Source: an uncultured Oscillospiraceae bacterium (GTDB lineage Bacteria > Bacillota > Clostridia > Oscillospirales > Acutalibacteraceae). From it: a stretch of DNA of 18,331 nt. The notes beneath the pieces are model-generated. The model was not told the origin of the DNA, made no database searches, and saw only the letters and a program-made list of their open reading frames with translations. A program made the translations under genes and the position numbers. Below, piece after piece: positions 1 to 6,700 of the stretch. The number at the start of each line of letters is the position of its first letter. Position 1 is the first letter of the stretch. The DNA is taken from contig UQZS01000038.1 in assembly GCA_900545625.1 (NCBI GenBank), positions 1 to 18,331 on the forward strand. Direction: 5' to 3'.

Positions 1-84
1 TGATAGTAAGGCTTAAGAAGGTAAAACGTGATAGCTTAAAATAAATTCAAGTTTGTCGGGTAAATAGCAAACCCAGCCGAGCCA

Positions 85-126
85 GTCAACGGTCAAGATG
101 AACGGCGCATATGCGCAGCCGTTGAC
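85..126. repeat. Inverted repeat upstream of the conjugative-element gene stub
   Basis: Outer arms GTCAACGG (85-92) and CCGTTGAC (119-126) are perfect inverted repeats. Competing inner arms AACGGC (101-106) and GCCGTT (118-123) enclose a perfect 12-bp palindrome at 105-116. It may form a leader hairpin for the gene starting at 217 or bind a regulator. I know of similar leaders in Clostridia conjugative transposons, but cannot verify that here. Confidence 0.45.
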
Positions 127-216
127 AGCCCCGCCCGCCTTTGCTGGTAGGCAATCAAGGGGCGACAGCAAGGAGTGCTGCCGCCCCGCACTATTATTCA
201 GAGAGGGGGAATTTCC

Positions 217-297
217 ATGACAGACCAGAAAGCCTATCAAGAATATATCCAGCGCAGGTACAACGCCTCTTGCAAGGCTGTTATCCGCTGTGCCTGA
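217..297 (+). pseudogene. N-terminal fragment of a conjugative-transposon sigma-like/HTH protein
   Basis: A 26-codon open frame starts with ATG at 217, preceded by a GAGAGGGGG ribosome binding site, and stops at 295-297. The peptide begins MTDQKAYQEYIQRRYNA. From memory this matches the start of a sigma-70-like or helix-turn-helix accessory protein carried by Tn916/Tn1549-type elements, normally well over 100 residues. The coding signal ends abruptly and no continuation appears in another frame, so it looks truncated rather than merely frameshifted. No function is expected. A native small peptide cannot be excluded. Confidence 0.45.
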
Positions 298-315
298 CAG
301 CGTCCGTCCGTGCCG

Positions 316-341
316 GAATTATGTAGAGCTCCACATAATTC
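316..341. repeat. 26-bp near-perfect palindrome
   Basis: Arms GAATTATGT (316-324) and ACATAATTC (333-341) are exact inverted repeats around a central GAGCTC (326-331). The only break in symmetry is the pair at 325 and 332. It lies between the gene stub and the element end. It could be a binding site for a dimeric recombinase or repressor; with no T-run after it, a terminator is unlikely. Confidence 0.5.
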
Positions 342-363
342 TGTTGTATTTCCCAGCCTTTTG

Positions 364-382
364 TGATACTATTTTGATACTA
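364..382. repeat. Direct repeats, candidate integrase arm sites of the left element
   Basis: TGATACTA occurs at 364-371 and again at 375-382, one helical turn apart, ending 102 bp before the att core at 485. The second element has a similarly spaced repeat pair 101 bp before its own right core. Short tandem repeats at this distance suit arm-type binding sites for the N-terminal domain of a tyrosine integrase. Functional assignment is inferred from position only. Confidence 0.4.
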
Positions 383-484
383 ATAAACTTTACAGCCGAA
401 AATAGCAGGTGGAATATTAACATATTTGCGAAAGTTTTTCCTGCGAAATCACCTCAAATACACCCTACTATATCTGAATTTGCC

Positions 485-495
485 GAGTGGGAATA
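485..495 (+). other. att core, left copy (attL of the island)
   Basis: GAGTGGGAATA here is repeated exactly at 6381-6391, bracketing the integrase and its cargo. In frame it reads Glu-Trp-Glu and, with the next base, TAA. GMP synthase (GuaA) typically ends in Glu-Trp-Glu, and the 3' end of guaA is a known target of genomic islands. The bases before this copy are not guaA, which fits an internal att between two tandem elements. Confidence 0.6.
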
Positions 496-587
496 AAGGT
501 CAAAATCCCACAGAGTATCTATTTTATTTGAAAAGCACTGATTTTATCGTGTTTATTTATATTCTCCGTATTATCCTCTCCTTTGAG

Positions 588-605
588 GTGATACCGTTTT
601 GAAAC
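588..605. repeat. Possible left-end integrase arm site
   Basis: The run from 588 to 605 (GTGATACC, then GTTTTGAAAC) resembles the repeat pair at 363-380 in spacing and bases. It lies about 92 bp inside the left att core, near the mirror position of the right-end repeats. The match is imperfect and could be chance. Confidence 0.25.
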
Positions 606-638
606 AAAAAGTGAATAGTTCCAAGTGGTTTTAAAGTA

Positions 639-676
639 GCCTCTGAGTATTGCATTTGCAATGCTCAGAGGCTTTT
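639..676 (+). terminator. Intrinsic terminator upstream of the integrase
   Basis: Arms 639-653 and 658-672 pair over 15 positions with one G-T wobble, with a four-base ATTT loop, and are followed by TTTT. It would stop transcription entering the island from the left, presumably from guaA or the remnant element. It also occupies the place of the integrase promoter's -35 box. Confidence 0.8.
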
Positions 677-686
677 CTATTGCGTT

Positions 687-695
687 TGGTATAAT
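687..695 (+). promoter_or_regulatory. Extended -10 promoter for the integrase
   Basis: TGGTATAAT is a consensus extended -10 (TGn-TATAAT) 35 bp before the integrase start. The position where a -35 would sit is taken by the right arm of the terminator at 639-676 and has no TTGACA-like hexamer. A short inverted repeat, ATTGA/TCAAT (697-708), follows at the likely start of transcription and might be an operator. Confidence 0.5.
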
Positions 696-729
696 GATTG
701 AAATCAATTATTATATTCAGGAGGCTATT

Positions 730-1818
730 ATGGGAGCTTACAAAGACAAAAACGGAACATGGTTTGCTTCTGCCCGCTATAAAAACTGGGCAGGAGAAGC
801 AAAAAGAAAAATGAAACGGGGATTTTCTACAAAACGGGAAGCATTGGCGTGGGAAAGAGAGTTTATCGCTAAAAATGATGGAAATTTGGAAATGACCTTT
901 CAGTCATTTTATGAGGTTTACAAGAACAATTTGCAAAATCGGTTAAGAGAAAATACATGGCAAACAAAGTCTGGGATTGTAGAGAAGAAAATACTTCCTT
1001 ACTTTGGCAGTAAACGCATTTGTGATATCAAACCAATCGATGTACTGCGTTGGCAAAATATAATGATTGAATTTTGTGATAAAAACGGTATACCATACTC
1101 ACCTATGTACCTTAAAACGATTCATAATCAGCTTAGTGCAATATTTAATCATGCAGTACGATTTTATGGATTACCTAAAAATCCCGCTGCAATAGCCGGT
1201 AATATGGGCAAGGGAAAAGCGGACGAAGTTCTTATTTGGACGAAAGAGGAATATCGGCAGTTTTCTGCCGCAATTAAAGATCGGTCTGCATCATTTATCG
1301 CTTTTGAAATACTTTATTGGTGCGGTCTGCGTTTGGGTGAATTGTTGGCGTTGACTCCAAGCGATTTTGATTTTGAGAAAAGTATTTTGGTAATAACGAA
1401 GTCCTATCAACGTATTGGAGGTAAAGACATTATAACGCCGCCGAAAACAGATAAAAGTATCAGACGAGTTCTGTTACCCGATTTCCTATCCGAAGAAATT
1501 CAGCAATATTTGTCTGGATTGAAAGATGCTGCTGAAGATAAACGAATATTTCCGTTTACGAAATCTTATCTGCATCATGAAATGCGACGAGGTTGTACTG
1601 CCAGCGGCGTAAAGAAAATCAAAATTCATGGTATCAGACATTCGCATATTTCGTTACTAATTGATATGGGCTGCAATGCAGTCGCTATTGCTGACCGTGT
1701 TGGGCACGAAAGCATTGACATTACTTATCGCTATGCTCATGTTTTTCCGTCTACGCAGCAGGAAGTGGTATCAAAACTTGATAAGATGACTATATATAGC
1801 GGCTTGGTTGAAAAATAG
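730..1818 (+). CDS. int: Tyrosine recombinase/integrase
   Basis: A 362-residue phage/Tn916-type tyrosine integrase that would catalyse site-specific insertion and excision between the flanking GAGTGGGAATA cores. An N-terminal arm-binding segment (about residues 1-45, GTWFASARYKN) is followed by a core-binding SAM-like domain (about 55-150) and the catalytic domain. Visible catalytic residues are Arg201 (CGLRLGE), the HxxR pair His300/Arg303 (HGIRH), His326 (GHES) and the nucleophile Tyr335 (RYAH). Length is normal for the family and it appears intact. ATG at 730 was chosen because AGGAGG sits at 719-724; an in-frame upstream ATG at 661 lies inside the terminator and has no ribosome site. No excisionase gene accompanies it, which is unusual for a mobile element. 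Confidence 0.93.
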   Translation: MGAYKDKNGTWFASARYKNWAGEAKRKMKRGFSTKREALAWEREFIAKNDGNLEMTFQSFYEVYKNNLQNRLRENTWQTKSGIVEKKILPYFGSKRICDIKPIDVLRWQNIMIEFCDKNGIPYSPMYLKTIHNQLSAIFNHAVRFYGLPKNPAAIAGNMGKGKADEVLIWTKEEYRQFSAAIKDRSASFIAFEILYWCGLRLGELLALTPSDFDFEKSILVITKSYQRIGGKDIITPPKTDKSIRRVLLPDFLSEEIQQYLSGLKDAAEDKRIFPFTKSYLHHEMRRGCTASGVKKIKIHGIRHSHISLLIDMGCNAVAIADRVGHESIDITYRYAHVFPSTQQEVVSKLDKMTIYSGLVEK

Positions 1819-1836
1819 CAGGTTTTATGCTATAAT
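1808..1836 (+). promoter_or_regulatory. Strong promoter at the end of the integrase gene
   Basis: TTGAAA (1808-1813), a 17-bp spacer and TATAAT (1831-1836), with an extended TG at 1828-1829. It overlaps the integrase stop codon and points towards the nuclease/NTPase gene, giving a predicted start near 1843. The transcript meets a hairpin and a terminator within about 55 nt. Confidence 0.6.
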
Positions 1837-1842
1837 TTATTA

Positions 1843-1898
1843 ACGGTAGGCTTTGCCCTGCCAAGTCAACCGTATGGAAGAAATTCCATGCGGTTTTT
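1843..1898 (+). ncRNA. Candidate small RNA or leader attenuator
   Basis: From the predicted start near 1843 the sequence forms a first hairpin, GGTAGG (1845-1850) with CCTGCC (1857-1862), then an intrinsic terminator at 1868-1898. An alternative pairing, ACGGT (1843-1847) with ACCGT (1869-1873), would compete with the terminator's left arm, as in an attenuator. The unit has its own promoter and ends 207 nt before the next gene, so it may be a free small RNA of about 55 nt or a regulated leader of the downstream gene. I do not recognise an RNA family. Confidence 0.35.
1868..1898 (+). terminator. Intrinsic terminator after the integrase
   Basis: Twelve-base arms at 1868-1879 and 1884-1895 pair with one G-T wobble around a GAAA tetraloop, followed by a T-run. 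It ends integrase transcription and any transcript from the promoter at 1808-1836. Confidence 0.75.
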
Positions 1899-2105
1899 GT
1901 AAATAAACAGGCTATTTATAAGAGTTAACAGAGTGGTGACATGTTAGAAATAGCGGATCGTATCTTTTTCCCGAGGCGTGGCGGTTGCGATAGCTTTCAC
2001 CAAAGAATCAGCCTGCGTACAGTACTGGAATAGTCAGGCAGTTCAAGGTTTTATAAATTGATGAGTGAGTATTCAGCGAAAAAGCAGAAAAATGAGGTTG
2101 TCAAT

Positions 2106-5100
2106 ATGGCAAAGAAAAAGAAACAAAAAGCAAATAAGAAGCCTTTTGCTAAAGTTAATCTTCAGGAACTGCAAGAATCAAGAGATGGTGGCCAAATTGC
2201 TTTGAGGGGCTACTCCTATCAATTCCTGTATTCGTGCAATTTGATTTTATCTTCTGATACTAATGCAGTTTTTACTCTCGAGGGAATTGAAGATATTGAC
2301 GCCATAAAATACAGTGATGGCAGTAAAACAATTACACACATCCAGTTAAAATACTCTACTCAACGGCAGGATGCCAGCTTTATGGATAGTGTGTTGAAAA
2401 ACTATCTTGAGGCATACCTAATTGATAAGAATAGATATTTTAAATTAGTGTATGATTTTTCTGTCGCAACCGGAAATTTAAGTAAACTATTTTCGGGAAA
2501 TCTTGATAAAAAGTCAAAGGAATTCTGGAAGACTAAAATTGATAATATTAAAAAGGAAACTTCTTTATGGAATTGGAGTGATTTCGATTTCGAAGATTTT
2601 ATCCAACGGTTATCTTTCAAAAATGTTAAAAAGGACTCTCTCGAGAAAAGTATTGAGGATTTGTTGATAAAGAGTTTTGGGATTGAAACCGACAATATTT
2701 CTTTATTTGCCAATGGCATCAAATTATTGTGCTTTGACAAAATGGAGAACCGTGCTGAAGTAACACATAGCGAAATAACTCATTGCATAGAAAAAATAAA
2801 ATTCGATGTAAGTAAAGGTCCTCAAAATCCAGCTCATGCTTGGATTCAAAGGCTTCAATTTTCTAAATCTGATGAATATTCTTCAGATTACTATGAAGGT
2901 AAGAAAGCCACTCCTTCCGACATTGCAAACAATCTACCAGTGATACGCCCAATTGTTGAAAATGAAATCATTGATTCGATCAACAAAAACACAATCACTG
3001 TCATCAAAACATCCAGCGGTCAAGGTAAAACCACACTTGCGTTAAGAGCAATATTTTTATTAACCGAAGAGTACACACCATATCAAATTATAAGATGTAA
3101 CAACGATGCGGAGTTAGGGCATATCGTTGAATATTTTCGTATGCGTACACGAATAGGTGAAAAGCCGCTTATTCTACTTGATAATCTCGATGCTCATTTG
3201 AGCGAGTGGAATTTGCTAGCTCAACTTATGCAAACAGATGTCACATATCATTATAAACTACTCGTCACTTCTCGTGAAAATGACTGGTACAATTATGGCG
3301 GGGACATAAGCAGTCTTCATCATTTGCAAATCATCAAGCCTGCTCTCGGCGAAAAAGAAGCCGAGAATATATATAACACACTCAAAAAAGAGAAAAAGCT
3401 TCATGAAGATATTACCGATTGGAAAAAAGCGTGGTCGAAGATTGCAGATCGTCAACTTCTTATTGAGTATATATATCTTTTGACTCATGGTGAGATGATG
3501 GCTGAACGAATCTCTGCGCAAATGAAGCAGCTTGGTAATGCATCAGCTGGAGACACCAAACTTGAAATTTTAAGGAAGGTTTGCTTTGCTGATGTTTGTG
3601 GTATTAAACTTGAAACCAAGTCACTAATTAGCAATTTAACTGCTAAAACCAACTCAGATATTGGTGAGGTACTTAAAAGCTTGGCTGATGAATTTCTGGT
3701 ACATGTTAGCTCGGAGGGTGACTATATCGAGGGGTTGCATCCTGTACGATCACAGCATATTATTAATCGATTACACGAATATATTTCTCTTGATGAAACT
3801 GCTCTTTCTATCGCAAAGATTGCATCTGATTCAGATATATCAGTTTTGTTTTCTCATTATCCGGAATTCGATTTTGACAAGGATAGATTTTATGCTAATG
3901 TTGTTGATATGTGGCTATGTGGATCGGACTTATCACGCTTCGTTCAAGCAATTCGAGGTGCTTTTTCGGGAAGTGTAATGCAGTATTTCCAAACTCACAA
4001 GGCATTATTTGATGACGCGTATGAGCACGGCGGACTAATGCTTATAGTCACAGATCTTTGCCCATTTACAAAGTTTAAAGATTATGAAAATGAATTGCAT
4101 ACACTTGAAAAAATGTCCGAAATGATGCCGGATAATACCAATATCCAACATTTGATTAAACTACGTGATTCAATCCCGAAATTCAGAACTTCAAAAACTG
4201 ACATCTATTGCTTAAGTTCTGCCTTATATTTAAAACTAAAAGAAATTGATTTTACACACATCAGAGATTTAGAATCATATGCAGTTATTGTAGATTGGCT
4301 TTACAATATTGATCCTTCAATGAATTTATCATCAAAAATTTCTCTGAATGATCTTTGGGCTCAGGCCGAAAACCATTCTATTAAAACTGTATCATCATTA
4401 ATGTATTCATCTTTTTGTGGAAATGAAGAAGAATACAACGAGTTTGTAAAAAACAATCTTCTGAGAATCATTAGCTATCTCAAACGTAAAACTAATTCTC
4501 ACAAGATTCAAGTAAGTAACGATAATAAAGAAATAAAGGTCGAGTATTTACTTAGAACAAGTGAGCTGACAAAAGGCAATAATGAAAGTGTTTCAAGGCT
4601 AACCGATATATGTCGTACTCTTCCCATCTTTGAAATGTATTGTTCGGACGCAATCAAGCCGCAAATCGATTTATTGGCAAGCTATCAAATTCCAAATGAT
4701 ACACATAAAGAAATGCCCAAAAAGAACATAATTATAACGTTTCATCAAGAGTTTAATGGTCTATGGTTAAGAACTATAGAAAGTAATTATGAATTTGACA
4801 CAGTATATGCATGGATTGATCATTGGCTCGATGTTCGTAAATGTGCGTGTGACTTATTGGCTGCGAGCTCCGCATGTTTACACAAATTATTGGGCAAACG
4901 AAAACTTGGTGATACTGGTAGTTTATTTGACACCTTACATAATCGCTATAGCAGCATAATGGTCGCGCATATGTCATATCCTAGAGAGCATCGCCCGTTT
5001 GAAAAGAAACCTGAATTACCGACACTTTTTAATAAAGCGAAACGGAATTACTTTGATGGAATCCAAAATTTTGCTAACCAATTAATTAGTTTTATCAAAA

Positions 5101-6041
5101 AAGAGGAAAATGCGAAACGATTGGCAATTTATAATTTAAAAACATCATTAGCAGCGCTACATAATGTTCAGAAGTTCTTTGATGATATTACATTGGATAG
5201 CGAGCTTCAAAGCAAGCATATAGAACTATGTGCCCACGAAGAAAAAGTCGTTTTTGAAACTTATATGTGTTGTGAATACTATTTATCTCATATGCCTGAT
5301 ACCAATTACAATAAGTATCAAGTTAAAGTTTGGTTTTCATCATCACGAAAAGCAGAAATAGATAAAGTAAATCGTGTTATGACAGATTTAACGGTCTCAT
5401 ACGATGCCGTTCTACCTATAAGCTCATATCATGACAATATATTTGTGTGCTATCCAATATTGCTAAGAGATTTTGATCCAACAAAAGAGGAGATAATGAA
5501 CGATTTCTTAATTACTGCTATTCCATTTGCAGAATCTTCTTATGATTATTTGCTTTTATTGACGGCAAATGATACTGGTGAAGTTATTCCGAATGCAATC
5601 AAGTTTCCCAAAAAGACATTCCAATATCTCTACAATGTCATAAACTTAGGGCTCGAAGAAGAAATGGATCCTTTAGCTTCTCCATATCCTGTCGAGGTAA
5701 CCCAAGAACTGCTAAAATGTTTCGATGGCGAGTACATTCTTCAGGAAAAACAACCAACAAATATCTGGCTTAGTCGTATAGCTGATATAGGGGAAGAATT
5801 GTGGATGTATTCGAAAAATCGTGAACTTCTTGTTGACGAAGAAGACAAGCAATATCTTTCCGAGAACCTCAATGCAATAAAAAATCGAATTGATGGAATG
5901 ATAAAAGGCATAGAAACAAATGCAAGTGAAGATATATTATCAGTGGTGAAAGAACTGTGCTCTGCTGTTTATCATGGTGATTCGTTTGATGATGAAAAAT
6001 ACAATAAATTAATATCCTATGTTCAAACAACAATTTCCTGA
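2106..6041 (+). CDS. DUF4297/Cap4-like nuclease fused to STAND-like NTPase (Avs-type defence candidate)
   Basis: A 1311-residue protein. After a Lys-rich start, residues 29-82 show the DUF4297/Cap4 nuclease pattern: GGQIALRGYSYQ (29-40), then Glu62-Asp63-x-Asp65 and Gln80-x-Lys82, a PD-(D/E)XK active site. A linker with the segment YYEGKKATPSDI (near 262-274) leads into a P-loop NTPase: Walker A TSSGQGKT (302-309) and Walker B LILLDNLD (Asp359, Asp362). The remaining 900 or so residues look helical, without motifs I can name. This order matches Avs-type anti-phage STAND proteins, where a C-terminal sensor recognises a phage protein and triggers DNA cleavage; that role is inferred. It is shorter than Avs3 (near 2000 residues by memory). 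ATG 2106 is preferred for its GAGGT at 2094-2098; in-frame TTG 2058 and ATG 2061 lack a good site. Codon use is AT-rich like the integrase. Confidence 0.75.
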   Translation: MAKKKKQKANKKPFAKVNLQELQESRDGGQIALRGYSYQFLYSCNLILSSDTNAVFTLEGIEDIDAIKYSDGSKTITHIQLKYSTQRQDASFMDSVLKNYLEAYLIDKNRYFKLVYDFSVATGNLSKLFSGNLDKKSKEFWKTKIDNIKKETSLWNWSDFDFEDFIQRLSFKNVKKDSLEKSIEDLLIKSFGIETDNISLFANGIKLLCFDKMENRAEVTHSEITHCIEKIKFDVSKGPQNPAHAWIQRLQFSKSDEYSSDYYEGKKATPSDIANNLPVIRPIVENEIIDSINKNTITVIKTSSGQGKTTLALRAIFLLTEEYTPYQIIRCNNDAELGHIVEYFRMRTRIGEKPLILLDNLDAHLSEWNLLAQLMQTDVTYHYKLLVTSRENDWYNYGGDISSLHHLQIIKPALGEKEAENIYNTLKKEKKLHEDITDWKKAWSKIADRQLLIEYIYLLTHGEMMAERISAQMKQLGNASAGDTKLEILRKVCFADVCGIKLETKSLISNLTAKTNSDIGEVLKSLADEFLVHVSSEGDYIEGLHPVRSQHIINRLHEYISLDETALSIAKIASDSDISVLFSHYPEFDFDKDRFYANVVDMWLCGSDLSRFVQAIRGAFSGSVMQYFQTHKALFDDAYEHGGLMLIVTDLCPFTKFKDYENELHTLEKMSEMMPDNTNIQHLIKLRDSIPKFRTSKTDIYCLSSALYLKLKEIDFTHIRDLESYAVIVDWLYNIDPSMNLSSKISLNDLWAQAENHSIKTVSSLMYSSFCGNEEEYNEFVKNNLLRIISYLKRKTNSHKIQVSNDNKEIKVEYLLRTSELTKGNNESVSRLTDICRTLPIFEMYCSDAIKPQIDLLASYQIPNDTHKEMPKKNIIITFHQEFNGLWLRTIESNYEFDTVYAWIDHWLDVRKCACDLLAASSACLHKLLGKRKLGDTGSLFDTLHNRYSSIMVAHMSYPREHRPFEKKPELPTLFNKAKRNYFDGIQNFANQLISFIKKEENAKRLAIYNLKTSLAALHNVQKFFDDITLDSELQSKHIELCAHEEKVVFETYMCCEYYLSHMPDTNYNKYQVKVWFSSSRKAEIDKVNRVMTDLTVSYDAVLPISSYHDNIFVCYPILLRDFDPTKEEIMNDFLITAIPFAESSYDYLLLLTANDTGEVIPNAIKFPKKTFQYLYNVINLGLEEEMDPLASPYPVEVTQELLKCFDGEYILQEKQPTNIWLSRIADIGEELWMYSKNRELLVDEEDKQYLSENLNAIKNRIDGMIKGIETNASEDILSVVKELCSAVYHGDSFDDEKYNKLISYVQTTIS

Positions 6042-6380
6042 TTATATGGATGCAGAACTAAATTATTCACACAATTTGTTACAATATGATTGTTCATCAA
6101 GAAACACGACTGTACACATCACTTATAATTAAGTATTTGAGACCCGACATCAGAGCCAGCGGATAAGTAAATCAGAGCAAAATATCATTGACGTAAATGA
6201 ATTAGCAATAAGTCTTGGACCAGTGTGCAAACCACTGGCGATTATTCCTTTTGCTTAATTGCAACACTCTTTGCAACACGAGCTATGATAAATAAAATAA
6301 TATAGAGAAAAATGGCTTGAAAAACGCCTAAAATGATAGGAAAACATATTGAAAATAAGGCGTGTGAGAATATCGTAAAA
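6042..6380. other. Non-coding right end of the island
   Basis: No credible gene in about 340 bp of AT-rich DNA. It contains a small hairpin, CCAGTG (6220-6225) with CACTGG (6233-6238), and the TTGCAACAC repeats at 6259-6279. It has the size and content of an integrase attachment arm rather than a gene. Confidence 0.5.
6259..6279. repeat. Direct repeats, candidate integrase arm sites of the island
   Basis: TTGCAACAC occurs at 6259-6267 and 6271-6279, a 12-bp period, ending 101 bp before the right att core. This mirrors the TGATACTA pair 102 bp before the left core. The arrangement suits arm-type binding by the island's integrase; the assignment is positional. Confidence 0.45.
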
Positions 6381-6391
6381 GAGTGGGAATA
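6381..6391 (+). other. att core, right copy (attR of the island)
   Basis: Exact second copy of GAGTGGGAATA. In frame it gives Glu-Trp-Glu and then TAG. About 25 bp later comes a strong terminator, as expected just after the guaA stop codon. After it the base composition changes to the GC-rich chromosome. Confidence 0.6.
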
Positions 6392-6415
6392 GCCCGTTAA
6401 AATCAAGGCTTTATT

Positions 6416-6458
6416 AGCTTAGATCTCGAAGGTGACTTCGGGATCTAAGCTGTTTTTT
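6416..6458 (+). terminator. Strong intrinsic terminator, probably the displaced guaA terminator
   Basis: Sixteen-base arms at 6416-6431 and 6436-6451 pair with one wobble around a GTGA loop, followed by six T. No gene immediately precedes it, since the large gene ends 375 bp away in the island. It is best explained as the native terminator of the gene whose 3' end is the att site, now separated from it by the insertions. Confidence 0.8.
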
Positions 6459-6575
6459 ATGTGCGGTAAGCCGCAAATGTATATTTTCGATCGGATGCGC
6501 CTGCCGTTATTTGGAAGGGACATTCCTTTTCCCTATCGGCGAAACCGCCAACACAGAAAACGCATCTGCTTTAGT

Positions 6576-6604
6576 TTGCAAAATGCGGTCGGAGAGATTA
6601 TAAT
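6576..6604 (+). promoter_or_regulatory. Promoter of the UvrA2-type gene
   Basis: TTGCAA (6576-6581), 17-bp spacer, TATAAT (6599-6604). CGCAT (6561-6565) and ATGCG (6583-6587) form an inverted repeat around the -35, and GTTACC (6635-6640) with GGTAAC (6649-6654) form a hairpin in the roughly 90-nt leader. Either could be regulatory. Positions 6459-6560 show nothing recognisable. Confidence 0.6.
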
Positions 6605-6700
6605 AGCTACATAAAGGAAGCGCGCGAGTTCTGCGTTACCGATGAATTGGTAACTTGGAAGCACATAAAACCACACTCGAAAAACGAAAGGGACGCAAAA

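Larger units (their letters stand above)
1..484. mobile_element. Right-end remnant of an integrative/conjugative element
   Basis: Seen: no intact gene. The stretch holds a 26-codon stub that I recognise as the start of a conjugative-transposon gene (217-297), an inverted repeat upstream of it (85-126), a near-perfect palindrome (316-341) and paired short direct repeats (364-382) about 100 bp before the att core at 485. Positions 1-84 show nothing I recognise. Inference: this is the decayed right end of an element that inserted before the island at 485-6391, leaving two elements in tandem. Its left end lies outside the window, so its full extent cannot be judged. Confidence 0.5.
485..6391. mobile_element. 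Two-gene genomic island with integrase and defence-like NTPase
   Basis: The element is bounded by the 11-bp direct repeats at 485-495 and 6381-6391. It is visibly AT-rich compared with the GC-rich genes after 6700, which supports acquisition by transfer. It contains a tyrosine integrase next to the left end and one large nuclease/NTPase gene. No excisionase, relaxase, replication or phage structural gene is visible. Terminators flank the integrase on both sides. It therefore looks like a small integrative cargo island, either immobile or mobilised by functions supplied in trans. Confidence 0.65.

Noticed and set aside
13..240. 75-codon minus-strand ORF at the left edge
   Set aside because: It spans the inverted repeat and the leader of the plus-strand gene stub, with no ribosome site or motif.
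1941..2033. 30-codon ORF between the terminator and the nuclease/NTPase gene
   Set aside because: No good ribosome binding site and no recognisable sequence; it may be chance, although a leader peptide cannot be excluded.
2058..2105. Upstream TTG/ATG starts for the nuclease/NTPase gene
   Set aside because: No ribosome site at proper spacing, whereas ATG 2106 has GAGGT seven bases before it; the extra 16 residues lie before the conserved region.
2106..6041. Retron, CBASS or toxin-antitoxin assignment for the island
   Set aside because: No reverse transcriptase, nucleotidyltransferase or paired small gene is present; the Cap4-like domain alone does not make a CBASS operon.
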